DNA of 64,000 nt from Thermogemmatispora carboxidivorans (GCF_000702505.1 NZ_JNIM01000001.1:4154001-4218000); one strand, 5' to 3'; shown: positions 17,141 through 26,476, numbered from the stretch's first letter. Notes: generated by a model not told the origin, from the letters alone. Program-made: numbers and translations.

Positions 17141-17482
17141 ATGGCAGAGTTTCTTGAGGTGCGCACAACGATCGATTCGGAGGAGGGCGCACGCCGGATC
17201 GCCCAGCAGCTCGTCGAGCAGCGCCTGGCCGCCTGTGTGCAGATCTCCGGTCCTATCCAGAGCCTCTACTGGTGGCAGGGAGCGATCGAGCAGGCCCAGG
17301 AATGGCTCTGTAGCGCCAAGACGCGCGCCGATCTCTACAGCGCTGTCGAGCAGGCCATCCGGGCAGCCCATTCTTACGAGGAGCCGGAGATTATCGCCCT
17401 GCCGCTCGCCGCTGGCAGCGAGGGCTACCTGCACTGGCTGACGGCTGAGACAACCCGCCCCACGAGCGACAAGCCGCAGTGA
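17141..17482 (+). CDS. cutA: CutA-like divalent cation tolerance protein
   Basis: A 113-residue CutA protein: EFLEVRTTIDSEEGARRIAQ, QRLAACVQI, SLYWWQGAIEQAQEWLCSAKT, and the C-terminal HSYEEPEIIALPLAAGSEGYLHWL are all signature segments of this trimeric family linked to copper/divalent metal tolerance. ATG 17129 sits directly against AAGGAAGG with no spacing, so ATG 17141 (12 bases away) is the likelier start. The gene starts within 20 bases of the regulator's stop and is probably co-transcribed with it. Usual family length about 105-115 residues. Confidence 0.9.
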   Translation: MAEFLEVRTTIDSEEGARRIAQQLVEQRLAACVQISGPIQSLYWWQGAIEQAQEWLCSAKTRADLYSAVEQAIRAAHSYEEPEIIALPLAAGSEGYLHWLTAETTRPTSDKPQ

Positions 17483-17500
17483 GCCAGCCCTGAGTAGACA

Positions 17501-17536
17501 GCGGGCAGGAGCGGAGCCTGTTCCCCTCCTGTCCGC
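17501..17536 (+). terminator. Hairpin after cutA
   Basis: 11-bp stem with one G-T pair, 14-base loop; only a short T stretch (CGCTTTG) follows, so efficiency is uncertain. Confidence 0.4.
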
Positions 17537-17721
17537 CGCTTTGCCGGCGTGGCGTGACTTAATGGCAAGCCAAGCAAGGACCAGCGGCAAAAACAACTCC
17601 CCTGTTGATCCTCTCCTCATGAGATCAGACTGATCGGTACATCCTGCCAGCTTCTCAGCAGCCAGTCAATCATTGGATCATCGGCCTACCAGCACTAGCC
17701 ATCGGCCCGGCAACGATGACC

Positions 17722-17761
17722 AACCCTTGCCAAAAAAGGCAGCGCTTCAGCAAGGGTTTTG
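17722..17761 (+). terminator. Hairpin with T-run upstream of the unknown cluster
   Basis: AACCCTTGC (17722-17730) pairs with GCAAGGGTT (17750-17758), loop of 19 bases with an A6 run, then TTTTG. It precedes the 17785 promoter and would insulate the cluster from cutA. Confidence 0.5.
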
Positions 17762-17784
17762 CAGCGAAGAGAAGCGTGTTTCTC

Positions 17785-17814
17785 TTGATTGCAGCTTCTT
17801 CTTTGGAGTATAGT
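17785..17814 (+). promoter_or_regulatory. Predicted promoter of the three-gene unknown cluster
   Basis: TTGATT (17785-17790), 18-base spacer, TATAGT (17809-17814). Leader of about 180 bases to the first ATG at 18004. Confidence 0.45.
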
Positions 17815-18003
17815 AACTCTCATCGATGGGGCTACGCCGGGGAAGGCAGGCGCCTGTGATCGCTGGGGACTCTCCTCCCAAAGCCAGTGTTGTCGCCAGG
17901 TAAGAGCAGACCGTAGCAGACCGCCTTACCCTCTTCCCGGCTGAGCAAGATCCAGCGGCTGGGGTCCTGTCTCTCCTTCTGGCAGGCCCCTGGGGGAAGG
18001 TCG

Positions 18004-19914
18004 ATGGCCAAGCTTTTTCTGGCGAAGGACGGGAGCCACTTCTATATCGTCGCAGGCAAGAGCCAGGGCACCTTTCAGCTCTCGCTGGCGGGCCTCTTCT
18101 GGCTGGCCCAAATGCACACCTCGTTTCCTCAGCCCGGCAGGCAGAAAGATGAGGGTGTCCCTCTCACATGGGGGACATTTCGTAAGCTGAGAGACGAGGG
18201 CTACCTTTTTACAAAAGGCCTCTCTCTCCCGACTCGCACCAGTCACCCCAGTGGCTACGAGCGCGATGAGGACGAGCAGGAGGCAGACGAGCCTCCTTCC
18301 GCTTCCGGGCTCCCTCTGCTGCTGAGGGTGGAAGCAGACGATCAGAAAGAGCGCTGGCAGCTCGCTCTTGATCTCTCTGCCCTGGGTGAGCAGACGTGGC
18401 AGGAGCTGCAGCAGCTCGCTGGCCCGGCGGCTGCTCGTCTGCTGGCTGGCTCGCCAGGGCTGACCAGAGGGCGATCGCTCAGGGATCTCTCCTATTCGCC
18501 TCTTCTACCGGTACCTCCCCAGACGGAAGCATACCAGCTCTGCTGTCAGCGAGCAGACGAGTTTTATGAACTGCGGACGGCTCCCCCGACGCCTGGTCTC
18601 AGCAGGGCCTGGCAGGGTACACTCTTTTATCAGGAGGAGGATGCCGAGCTACCCCGGCGCTTGCGTCGCGGCGAAAGCATCAGCTTCTACTCCAGGGCGC
18701 GTCTCTACTGGCTGGTGCGCAGCGATCATGATATTGGGCGGGGACTGCTTCAGGACTGGCCAGGTTCGAAGCGTCAGGTCGGCCCGCCTTGCTCTGGCTG
18801 GCAGTTGTGGGAACTGGAGCTGACTTCTTCGACCCTGGCCACGCAGGATGCTGGGACCCGGCTTGAGCGCTGGCTGAACTACAGCGAACTGAAGTTGCAG
18901 CAGCCGGGCTGGTCGCTGATGCTGCTCAGTCCGCCCCTGGTGCTCCCGAAGGAGGGACCACCCGTGCTGGGCCCGCGCTCTAAGGTGATCATCGGCTGCA
19001 GACCACCCGCTACCAGTCTGGCCTCTCTCCAGTCAGGGCGAGCTGTCACCATGACGTTGGATCTACGCCTCTCTCAAGAGGGCAATGGTCCACCTCTAGA
19101 GCGGCGCTTTTCACTGACCGGAGAGACCAGCATGGTTTACGTGGCGTTGGACGGTTTGGAGCCAGGGACATATCAGCTAGGGCAAGGGAGCCAGTCAGGT
19201 CGCCTGACCTTCACGCTTGATCCTGGCACCGCGGAGGCCGAGGTCGGTCCCTGGCCGCCAGAATTGCTGGCCGGCTTGCGCTGCACTGCGGTGACCCAGG
19301 GCGGCGCGCGGCAGGTGTTCGCCGCGTTCAGCCCGACGGCAGAGGAGGCAGCGGGAGCCACAGAGCCAGGCCGCCTTCTGTTGAAAAGCCCAGAGGAGGG
19401 GGCCACATTGGTATGGGAACTGGCCCCGTCGGGCCTGCCGGTCAGCGTCTCCTGGCGTTGGTGCACTGCAGAGACCCCCTGGCACCAGGACCAGGCTTTC
19501 TCTCCGGTGACCGCGGGCGAGAAGCTAACAGCCCTCTGGCAGCAGCAGATCTGGCCAGCGCTCGCCAGGGCCAGCCAGGCCCGTCTGATCCTGGACGGGG
19601 ATGCCCTGGGCTGCCTGGAGATCTCTCTAGAGCCTGCCCCCAGACCGGTCGCTGCACCACTACGGCTCAGGACTGCCCAACGCGCACAGTTGCTCTGGCT
19701 GGGCCATTGTCTCACCACCCTGCCAACGGCTGAGCTTGTCTATACGTCAGGGCTTCCGGTTGCTCTGCAGCAGCGGCTGCGCTCTCTGGAGCAGGCTGCC
19801 CGCCAGAATGATCCACCGCTGGCCCTGGCGCTGCGGCGCCTCCTGACCTCGCATCTGCCTCCCTGGGTAGTGAACCGCCTCATAGCACTCTTCTCGGGGA
19901 AGCTGATACCATAG
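18004..19914 (+). CDS. Unknown protein A of three-gene cluster, beta-rich
   Basis: A 636-residue protein not recognised by family. It begins MAKLFLAKDGSHFYIVAGKS and has no signal peptide or membrane helix. The first 85 residues look like a compact alpha/beta domain (LSLAGLFWLAQMHT, WGTFRKLRDEGYLF). An acidic linker (ERDEDEQEADE) follows, and much of residues 170-480 alternates short beta-type stretches with glycine/proline turns, as in stacked beta-sandwich domains (GRAVTMTLDLRL, MVYVALDGLEPGTYQLGQG, GRLTFTLDPG). The last 60 residues are helical. GGGGGAAGG precedes ATG 18004. It is followed 60 bases later by the pseudo-AAA protein, so an accessory or recognition subunit of that complex is a reasonable guess, but no function is claimed. 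Confidence 0.75.
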   Translation: MAKLFLAKDGSHFYIVAGKSQGTFQLSLAGLFWLAQMHTSFPQPGRQKDEGVPLTWGTFRKLRDEGYLFTKGLSLPTRTSHPSGYERDEDEQEADEPPSASGLPLLLRVEADDQKERWQLALDLSALGEQTWQELQQLAGPAAARLLAGSPGLTRGRSLRDLSYSPLLPVPPQTEAYQLCCQRADEFYELRTAPPTPGLSRAWQGTLFYQEEDAELPRRLRRGESISFYSRARLYWLVRSDHDIGRGLLQDWPGSKRQVGPPCSGWQLWELELTSSTLATQDAGTRLERWLNYSELKLQQPGWSLMLLSPPLVLPKEGPPVLGPRSKVIIGCRPPATSLASLQSGRAVTMTLDLRLSQEGNGPPLERRFSLTGETSMVYVALDGLEPGTYQLGQGSQSGRLTFTLDPGTAEAEVGPWPPELLAGLRCTAVTQGGARQVFAAFSPTAEEAAGATEPGRLLLKSPEEGATLVWELAPSGLPVSVSWRWCTAETPWHQDQAFSPVTAGEKLTALWQQQIWPALARASQARLILDGDALGCLEISLEPAPRPVAAPLRLRTAQRAQLLWLGHCLTTLPTAELVYTSGLPVALQQRLRSLEQAARQNDPPLALALRRLLTSHLPPWVVNRLIALFSGKLIP

Positions 19915-19974
19915 AGCGAGTGCCATAGTCAGTGTTCTGCACGCTCCCCTTGTCCCTGTGGAAAGGTCTTGGCC

Positions 19975-22296
19975 ATGTCAGATACAGAAAGATATTATTG
20001 GATCGGAATTATTCGGAAAGAAGATATAAAGGAAAATTTAGCTTTTATAACACCTCTTGCATTTTTAGATAATGAAATGAAGGTCTGGGAACCATTAGTC
20101 CGGGAGGCTTACAAACACTTCTTCCCCAACGCCGGTAAGGTCGCCTGGCCACGTGGGCCGAGTGGATGGAGACCAGAGCTGCTCTACAGCTTTCGCGTTG
20201 AACCGGCGCAGGGTCGCGAGGACCTCAAAGATTCACCGACCTACGCACACTACCGGATCGCTGGTTCCCCCTGGCCCTCGCCCGAAGGACTGGCTCAAGT
20301 CCTCGACTGGAGTACTATCCCACGGGAGCGGCTCGTCGCTAGGCTGAGCGAACCTTTCACCAGGCCGTGCTATACGAAAACCATCTATATCCAGCATGGG
20401 CGCCAGCTCTATGGGCCCATCCAGCTAGACGGCGAGCGGCTGCGTCCTCTCGCCTACAGCGATGGCATGACGGAGCAAACGCTGCATGTCGACGTCTGCG
20501 AGCTTCCCGACGATGAGCAGGCGATCCTCACGTTCTCGCTTGACAATGGCGAAGAGCTGCACCTCCTGACAGTCGAGCCAGTCGCCTCCGAGCAGCTGGA
20601 CTGGTCTCCTCCAGGTGTCATTATCAAGCAGGTGCTCACGGCCTATCAGAAGCAGCCCCTGGTCAAAGACCTCGACGCGGACCAGGTGCGGCGCGTGCTC
20701 AAGGCGCTGAAGCATGCCCTTAGCACTCAGCCGCCAGCTACCACCTTCCCATTGCAGCCAGATACTCTCACACGCGCCAAAGCCCTATTGCAAGCTGGCA
20801 AGCAGGTCATCGACGACTGGGAAGAATTCAGCGACTTTCTGCAACAGCTTCCCGCTGTCCGGCAGCAGCTCGCCGCCATTCGCGAAGCAGCTCACCAGCA
20901 AGCCTATCAGGAGGCTCAGGAAGAGGCTCGCCAGGAGATGGCCGACTTCCGCCGCCAGCAGGAGGAGGCCATCGCTCGCGAGCTTGAGGCCCTCTTTGCT
21001 GAACAGCTCCAACAGCTCGCCGAGGGACAGAGACAGCTTGATACGCTCAGACAATCTCTTAAAGAAGCCTCTGATGAGCTTGAACTCTATGAAGAGGAAA
21101 TAAGCAATAAAAAGGAAGAGATAGAAGCACAAAAGCGTTTGCTTCAGCAAGAAGAGGCCCAGCTTCAAGCCTTCGAAGCCCACTTCCGACAGCGTCTGGA
21201 AGAGCTACGACAGCAACCGCTAGCAGCGCTGAGCCAGGTGCTTGCGAATCACTGGCTCCTGGCGGCCAGCGCCAGTACAGACAGCAGGCGAGGCAGCAGT
21301 AGAGACACTGGTAGAGACATGGGTACTGGCAGAGGTACAGGCGCCGCCCACTCTCAGAGCACCGAGCAGCTCTGGCCAGAGCTAGTCAAAGCCGGGTCGG
21401 GCAAGTTCATTACCGATGCATCTACCCTGCTTAATCTGGCGACCGTTCGTCAGGCGGCCCGGGCAAACGGTATCAAGCCGGAGGCTGTGCGCCTCTGCAT
21501 CGTTGCCCTCCTGGCGGGCCTCATTCCCACGCTCAGCGGACCCTACGCGCTCACCACGCTGGAAGCCCTGAGCCTGGTACTCAGCGCCGGACGCCTCTGT
21601 CGGGTCCCGATCCCGCTGACAGCAACGCAGCCGCTCGACCTCTTCGGCCAGCTCAGGCCCACAGAGCGCCTTTTCCTCCCCGCCAGCTCCCCGCTGGCCG
21701 ATACCGTACTGTGGGCCGCTGACCATCCCGGGCAACTGGCCATCGTCGTTCTCGAAGGGCTGGACCGCCTTCCCGGCGCCCCAGTTTACGTACCGCTTCT
21801 ACAGCAATACATCGTCATGCAGCTTCGCTCCGCATCGATGCCGACACCGGTGCCACTCTTCCATCCCCAGGCACTCCCTGCTGACGATCCCTACCACTCA
21901 CTGGCAGCCTTTCGCTGGCCATGCAACCTGCTGCTGACCGCGACCTGCGATGACGACCTGCACAGCCTGCCACTGCCCAAGATCACCCGCGGCTGGCTGG
22001 TCCACCTCGATCCCGGCCAACTAGCCCTAAGCCTCAATCAGCAGCAGCTCAACGGTCACCAGGAGCGGAGCGAGGTCGCCACCACGGACTGGCATCGCTG
22101 GCGTCTGACTGTCAATCAAACGCTCGCGAGCGCAGCCAGCGACGAGACGAACGCCAGCGCGTTTTCCGCCATCATAGGTCAGCTCAAGCAGACTGCCCGC
22201 TGCTTCGACTGCCCCTTCAATGAGAATCTCCTGAACAAGGCGGCCTATGATCTCGGCGCAGAGGAGGCTGCTGCTTCCCTGGAGGAGCTGGACTAA
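19975..22296 (+). CDS. Unknown protein B: coiled coil plus degenerate AAA+ domain
   Basis: A 773-residue protein. Residues 1-285 are an unrecognised globular region; about 290-415 is a strong coiled coil rich in Q/E/R heptads; 433-463 is a Gly/Ser/Arg/Thr linker; the rest resembles a McrB/MoxR-like AAA+ fold. In that fold the Walker A position reads LSGPYALTT (around residue 522) with no GKT/S, the Walker B position reads VVLEGLDRLP (Glu594, Asp597), and the sensor-1 position reads LTATCDDD (655-661). ATP hydrolysis is therefore unlikely; it may be a structural AAA-like scaffold. ATG 19975 with GAAAGG eight bases upstream is preferred to TTG 19969. The first 40 codons and a coiled-coil patch near 21050-21140 are strikingly AT-rich. 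Assignment of the AAA fold is by eye. Confidence 0.75.
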   Translation: MSDTERYYWIGIIRKEDIKENLAFITPLAFLDNEMKVWEPLVREAYKHFFPNAGKVAWPRGPSGWRPELLYSFRVEPAQGREDLKDSPTYAHYRIAGSPWPSPEGLAQVLDWSTIPRERLVARLSEPFTRPCYTKTIYIQHGRQLYGPIQLDGERLRPLAYSDGMTEQTLHVDVCELPDDEQAILTFSLDNGEELHLLTVEPVASEQLDWSPPGVIIKQVLTAYQKQPLVKDLDADQVRRVLKALKHALSTQPPATTFPLQPDTLTRAKALLQAGKQVIDDWEEFSDFLQQLPAVRQQLAAIREAAHQQAYQEAQEEARQEMADFRRQQEEAIARELEALFAEQLQQLAEGQRQLDTLRQSLKEASDELELYEEEISNKKEEIEAQKRLLQQEEAQLQAFEAHFRQRLEELRQQPLAALSQVLANHWLLAASASTDSRRGSSRDTGRDMGTGRGTGAAHSQSTEQLWPELVKAGSGKFITDASTLLNLATVRQAARANGIKPEAVRLCIVALLAGLIPTLSGPYALTTLEALSLVLSAGRLCRVPIPLTATQPLDLFGQLRPTERLFLPASSPLADTVLWAADHPGQLAIVVLEGLDRLPGAPVYVPLLQQYIVMQLRSASMPTPVPLFHPQALPADDPYHSLAAFRWPCNLLLTATCDDDLHSLPLPKITRGWLVHLDPGQLALSLNQQQLNGHQERSEVATTDWHRWRLTVNQTLASAASDETNASAFSAIIGQLKQTARCFDCPFNENLLNKAAYDLGAEEAAASLEELD

Positions 22297-22300
22297 GGCC

Positions 22301-23374
22301 ATGACCGTCGATATCGAGCTGCTAGAAGAGAAGCAAGCCAGGGACTTCGTCACCTCCTCGTTGCTGGGAACCATCCAGGCCGCGCCGGCGGCACTGCAGG
22401 CCGAGGCCGTACGCGCAGTTCTCTGGGCCTTGGGCCGGGGAGGCGCCAACTCCTTGAGCAGCGACTCCGCCGTCTCAACCCGCACGCTGCTCCATCACAC
22501 GCGCCGCCTGCTGCTACCCTGCACCAAGCAGCCGGCAACAGAGCAGGTCGATCGCCAGTTTCTGGAGCGCCTCGCCGAGCAAGGCGATCTCCTCCAGATC
22601 AGACACACAGAATGGCAGTGGCTACCGGCCCCCCCGCGCCTCGTTCCGCTGGGCAGCCGCTATCTGCTCGCCGGCGGCCTCCCCCTCCATGCGCTACCCG
22701 AGCCGCTCCAGAAGCAGATCACCCTGCGCACTACCCTGCGCCTGCTCCCGCTCACGGCAGACAAGCACTGGCCCTACGCCTACCAGAGCCTTGCAAGCTG
22801 GCTCGGCCCTCAGCCACCCAGCCTGCGCGAGCTGCAGAGCGCCTTTCAGCAAGCACAGCTCACTCCCGTGGAGAGAACCCCAACGGCGAGCGACCAGATC
22901 GAGGTTTACCTGCCCCAAGGTTGCGGCCCCCAAGAAGAGCGGTGGCAGCCGCTGATACGCACTGCCACCGCACCACCGGCGCGCTACCTGCTGCGCAGAC
23001 CAGATCGCTGGCAGCCTGGACGCTTCCAATACAGCATCGTGTGGCTGAATCAGGGGCAGATTCTGCAGGAGTCCCACCCTTGGGAGGAGGTGGACATCGC
23101 CCGCCTCTGCTACGCCCTCGATCAGGCCGCCGGCAGACGCACAACAGTGCGCTGGTCCGGCCAGGCCGGCAGCAAGACGCTAGCCCTGCATCTCGAAAGC
23201 CGCCTGCCCCGACGCGAGTACCGCCTGCTGCTGGCCCTGAGCGCGCACCTCTCTATCGAGCGCAGCGCCCCACGCCGCTATCGCTGGCAGGGCATCGCCG
23301 TCGAAGATCGGCCCCGCATTGAGGAGACACTGCGGTCCCTGGGCCTGACCTTCGCAGAACATCTCAGCCGCTGA
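22301..23374 (+). CDS. Unknown protein C of three-gene cluster
   Basis: A 357-residue soluble protein, four bases after protein B's stop and thus surely in the same operon. No family was recognised. Residues about 1-100 are helical; then QFLERLAEQGDLLQIRHTEW looks like a winged-helix end, leading into a striking WLPAPPRLVPLGSRYLLAGGLPL segment. The C-terminal half is mixed alpha/beta, with RYLLRRPDRWQPGRFQYSIV and REYRLLLALSAHLSIERS. No nuclease or ATPase motif is visible. ATG 22301 is preferred to an upstream in-frame ATG at 22247 that would overlap protein B. With A and B it forms a conserved-looking three-subunit module of unknown role. Confidence 0.75.
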   Translation: MTVDIELLEEKQARDFVTSSLLGTIQAAPAALQAEAVRAVLWALGRGGANSLSSDSAVSTRTLLHHTRRLLLPCTKQPATEQVDRQFLERLAEQGDLLQIRHTEWQWLPAPPRLVPLGSRYLLAGGLPLHALPEPLQKQITLRTTLRLLPLTADKHWPYAYQSLASWLGPQPPSLRELQSAFQQAQLTPVERTPTASDQIEVYLPQGCGPQEERWQPLIRTATAPPARYLLRRPDRWQPGRFQYSIVWLNQGQILQESHPWEEVDIARLCYALDQAAGRRTTVRWSGQAGSKTLALHLESRLPRREYRLLLALSAHLSIERSAPRRYRWQGIAVEDRPRIEETLRSLGLTFAEHLSR

Positions 23375-23410
23375 GTCGAGACCCGTCGCCAGCTTCCCGC
23401 CAGGTCCACC

Positions 23411-24322
23411 TCAGCGCCCCGGCTTGCGGCCAATAGTGACGTGAAACTGGAACTCGGTGCCGTAGTTGCGCCACTCCTCCGGCAGCGAGGCCAACAGCTC
23501 ACGCCATTCTTCTACCGGCATAAAGGCCGCCACACGCTCGGTGAGCGCCGACATCACGGCCAGCATATCTTTCTCCAAGAGGCGCCCACCCTGGCCACCC
23601 GCCTCACCCATCACTACGCTATAGGTCCGCTTCTCGACAGCAATCGCCCCCGCCTGCGTTAAAAGGTTCGGCATATTGAGAGCAATCAGCGGATCAAAGC
23701 CCCAGCCAGCGATCGCCCGGTTGACCAGATCGCGCAGATGGGCCGAGCGCGGCCCGGGATGATTGAAATACATACCGGCTTCCGTCAACTGCAACCAGCC
23801 GCCAGGACGCACGAGGCGCAACAGCTCGCGCAGCACCTGCGGCCAGGCCGAGGCCGGCACCGCCAAAATCAGCAAACGCTGATGGACCAGATCAAAGCTG
23901 TTCTCGGGAAAGGGCAACCCCTTGAGGACATCGCCATAGACATAGTCAACGTTGGCCGGTACCGTCGGCAAGCGCTCCGGCGGCTCCACGTCCACCCCCA
24001 TCACCTGACAAAGCGGATAACGCTGCCCTACCTCGCGCGCCCATAGTCCCGTGCCACATCCCACATCGAGAATCGCCCGCGGATAGTCGTCGAGCGGCGC
24101 AATAATGTGCTGCTTTTGCACGCTCATGAGCGCGTAATGCTGAAAGTTGAGGCGATCGATCTCGGCCTCGTCCTTCGGTAAGACATAGGGGACATCCTGG
24201 AGATAGCGGCGCTGCCACTGCTGCTCTTCCTCTGCTCGCGCATCCTGTCCACGCGGCGTCAGCTCCCCCGTCCTGATCGCCGGTAGCCGCCGCGTCCTCT
24301 TAAACAGGCCCCATAAAGGCAT
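23411..24322 (-). CDS. Class I SAM-dependent methyltransferase
   Basis: A 303-residue methyltransferase of the UbiE/Methyltransf_11/25 type. Motif I is ILDVGCGTGLWAREVG near residues 84-99, followed by VMGVDVEPP (acidic ribose-binding residue), YGDVLKGLPFPENSFDLVHQRL (motifs II-III) and VLRELLRLVRPGGWLQLTE. Residues 1-50 carry a basic leader (FKRTRRLPAIRTGE). AAGGAGG lies five bases before the ATG. The acceptor is unknown. It faces the end of the three-gene cluster tail to tail, and lies 440 bases beyond the halogenase-like gene on the same strand, so it might act in the same secondary-metabolite route. Confidence 0.85.
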   Translation of the reverse strand: MPLWGLFKRTRRLPAIRTGELTPRGQDARAEEEQQWQRRYLQDVPYVLPKDEAEIDRLNFQHYALMSVQKQHIIAPLDDYPRAILDVGCGTGLWAREVGQRYPLCQVMGVDVEPPERLPTVPANVDYVYGDVLKGLPFPENSFDLVHQRLLILAVPASAWPQVLRELLRLVRPGGWLQLTEAGMYFNHPGPRSAHLRDLVNRAIAGWGFDPLIALNMPNLLTQAGAIAVEKRTYSVVMGEAGGQGGRLLEKDMLAVMSALTERVAAFMPVEEWRELLASLPEEWRNYGTEFQFHVTIGRKPGR

Positions 24323-24763
24323 CCTGGCCTCCTTCTCATCATGAAATGCCTATACCTGGCTCTACTTCATCTGCCACCTGGCGAAGATTAGCCCTCTTGC
24401 CCCGTGTGCTAGCCGCCATCACACATGGAGACTGCCGCCCACCCAAGCGGCACAGGCCCGCCAACCCGCCAGGCCGGACAAGAGGCAACGAGGGCGTAAC
24501 GCCCTCGTTGTTCATAAGAGAGTATACCTGGTCATCGCTCAAAAATGGAAGGATCTACCTGAGCTGCAGATCGCTTAGTCGATTGCTCCACACTTCCTCA
24601 CGGCACGGTGAGCGATTGCGGCACCACCATCCGATAACGGGCTCCCCTCAAAAAAAAGAGGAGCCGGCTGCCTTGGCCAGATCAGATGGCAACCGCGCCC
24701 GGCTATGATGGGCGTGTCACGACCTGCTTCCAGGGTTGGTGAAGCACGCCCAGTCAGAAAGCC
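24323..24763. other. Intergenic region with two hairpins
   Basis: 441 bases without a gene. It contains the perfect hairpin at 24486-24510 and, at 24640-24665, an imperfect GGCTCC.../GAGGAGCC stem closed by an A8 loop. Both would be in the 3' tail of the minus-strand halogenase operon. Confidence 0.55.
24486..24510 (-). terminator. Perfect 11-bp hairpin downstream of the halogenase-like gene
   Basis: CAACGAGGGCG-TAA-CGCCCTCGTTG, three-base loop and no mismatch. Neither strand shows a long T-run afterwards, so it may be a factor-dependent or 3'-end-protecting hairpin. Confidence 0.5.
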
Positions 24764-26476
24764 CTAGGCCAGGACCCCAATCATCTCCAGCTGCACCAGC
24801 AGATCAAGGCCCGAGCGCAGCGGCAAGCGCTCCATCTCCGGCAGAGCCTGCAGCGCCTGCTCAGTCTCTTCCAGATGGGTCAGCGTATGCCCACCGTCGA
24901 AGAGGGAGAGCAGCACCTCCTCACCAGGGTGCAGGTCCAGATAGCGCCCCGTCCGCCGGTTGATCACGCGCCGCGTCTGGCGCACTGCTCCCTGATAGTA
25001 GTAGAGACCGTCGCACAGCTCGGCCTCCTTGAGACGCAGCGGGCGCCCCGCGTACTGAGCTGCCAGCTCGTCGCGGCAGTAGGGCGTCCCAAAGAGACCG
25101 TTGACGAGCTGCTGCGCCTCATGCAGGGGATAGCTACCGAAGAGGCTCAACGACTCCGCCCGCGTCGCATAGCCCGAGGCCAGGCGCGTAAACGCCTGGC
25201 GATCCGAGAGATTCAGCTCACTGCCGCTGCGCGCCAGAATGCGCCGCGCCTGCCAGAACCAGCTTTCCAGCGAAAAATTGTTACTGTACCAAAACGCCGC
25301 CATATCGCGGTAGGCTTGCAAATAGGTGCGATAGGTCTGAGCATAAAACTCCCAATAGCGCCGGACCTCCTCATCGCTGCCAGCCGCAAAGCTCGACACC
25401 AGGGTATAGGCCGCCTTCTGGCCCAGCTCATGGGCTAGCATCACGCCCGACGAGAGGATCGGATCGACAAAGCCCGCCGCATCACCGACCATCGCCCAGC
25501 CAGATCCACTAAGCTGGCGGCTGCGGTACGACCAGTCCTGAATAGCGCAGACCATGCGCCGCTGATCGGCAGCGATGCGCGTCAGGCGAGCCTCCTTGAG
25601 AAGATCACGCACTTCGTCACAGGCCTGCAGCTCTTCCAGATAGAGCTGCTCTGGTCCCTCGGGCAGGTGTTTGAGCGTCTGGCGATGGGTCACAAAGCCC
25701 ACGCTCATCACATCGCGCTTCAAAGGAATATACCAGATCCAGCCGCGCGGCGTCGTGATGATGCAGATGCGCGTCAGCTCGGGATAGCCCGTATACTCAT
25801 AGAGCCACTTCGCTCCCTGCCAGTAGGCAAAGAGAGCATAGTTGTTCATCTGCACATCGTACTCGCGCAGCTTGAGGGCATGGCCGAGCAGGGCCTGCTG
25901 CCCACTGCAATCGAGTACCCAATCGCAATAGACCGTCTGCAGGCCACGCTCATCGACGAACTCGACACCGATGGCCCGCGGCTCCCTCCTCTCCTGGCCC
26001 TCAGCGCTCAGCGACGCAGGCGGCTCGCGGTCCCAGAGCACGCGCGTCACACGTGCCCGCTGGCGCACCTCGACCCCCAGGCTGGCGGCGTGGCGCAGCA
26101 GCAGCTCATCGTACTCCGCGCGCCGCACCTGCCAGGCCCGCGTGTAGAGTCGCGGCAGGCGCTTGCCCTGAGCCACGAGCTGCGAGATCAGCTCATCGAA
26201 CTCGAAGCCCCACGGCTCGCGGCTCTGTCCCCAAATAAAGGTCGCTCCCAGCTTCTCCAAAAAGCCCGCGTTGGCCACCTTCTCATAGGCGCCCATCTCC
26301 TCCAAAACCGGTGAGGCCCCCGCTAGCAGCGACTCCCCCACATGATGGCGGGGGAAAGCCTCTTTTTCGAGCAAGAGTAGACGCAGCTGCGGCGCATAGC
26401 GGCGGGTCAGAGCCGCCACCGTGCTGCCCGCCGGCCCGCCGCCGATAATGACGACATCGTAGTGTCTGGTCATCAT
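24764..26476 (-). CDS. Flavin-dependent halogenase-like oxidoreductase
   Basis: A 570-residue flavoprotein. The FAD dinucleotide motif IIGGGPAGST is at residues 10-19, EKEAFPRHHVGESLL matches halogenases and geranylgeranyl-reductase relatives, FLEKLGATFIWG has a Lys in the position typical of CmlS-type halogenases, and GWIWYIP near 245-251 corresponds to the WxWxIP motif that blocks monooxygenation in halogenases. VGDAAGFVDPILSSGV is the second FAD segment. The last 130 residues, with repeated hydrophobic helices, form an extra C-terminal domain. AAAGGAGG precedes ATG-ATG. It could chlorinate or brominate a metabolite or carrier-bound substrate, or be a simple hydroxylase/reductase; a flavin reductase partner is not seen nearby. 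Confidence 0.75.
   Translation of the reverse strand: MMTRHYDVVIIGGGPAGSTVAALTRRYAPQLRLLLLEKEAFPRHHVGESLLAGASPVLEEMGAYEKVANAGFLEKLGATFIWGQSREPWGFEFDELISQLVAQGKRLPRLYTRAWQVRRAEYDELLLRHAASLGVEVRQRARVTRVLWDREPPASLSAEGQERREPRAIGVEFVDERGLQTVYCDWVLDCSGQQALLGHALKLREYDVQMNNYALFAYWQGAKWLYEYTGYPELTRICIITTPRGWIWYIPLKRDVMSVGFVTHRQTLKHLPEGPEQLYLEELQACDEVRDLLKEARLTRIAADQRRMVCAIQDWSYRSRQLSGSGWAMVGDAAGFVDPILSSGVMLAHELGQKAAYTLVSSFAAGSDEEVRRYWEFYAQTYRTYLQAYRDMAAFWYSNNFSLESWFWQARRILARSGSELNLSDRQAFTRLASGYATRAESLSLFGSYPLHEAQQLVNGLFGTPYCRDELAAQYAGRPLRLKEAELCDGLYYYQGAVRQTRRVINRRTGRYLDLHPGEEVLLSLFDGGHTLTHLEETEQALQALPEMERLPLRSGLDLLVQLEMIGVLA

Larger units (their letters stand above)
17483..18003. other. Intergenic region with two hairpins and a promoter
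   Basis: 521 bases without a gene. A GCGGGCAGGAG/CTCCTGTCCGC hairpin (17501-17511 with 17526-17536) follows cutA, a second hairpin ending in TTTT lies at 17722-17760, and a promoter for the three-gene cluster is at 17785-17814. Confidence 0.6.
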
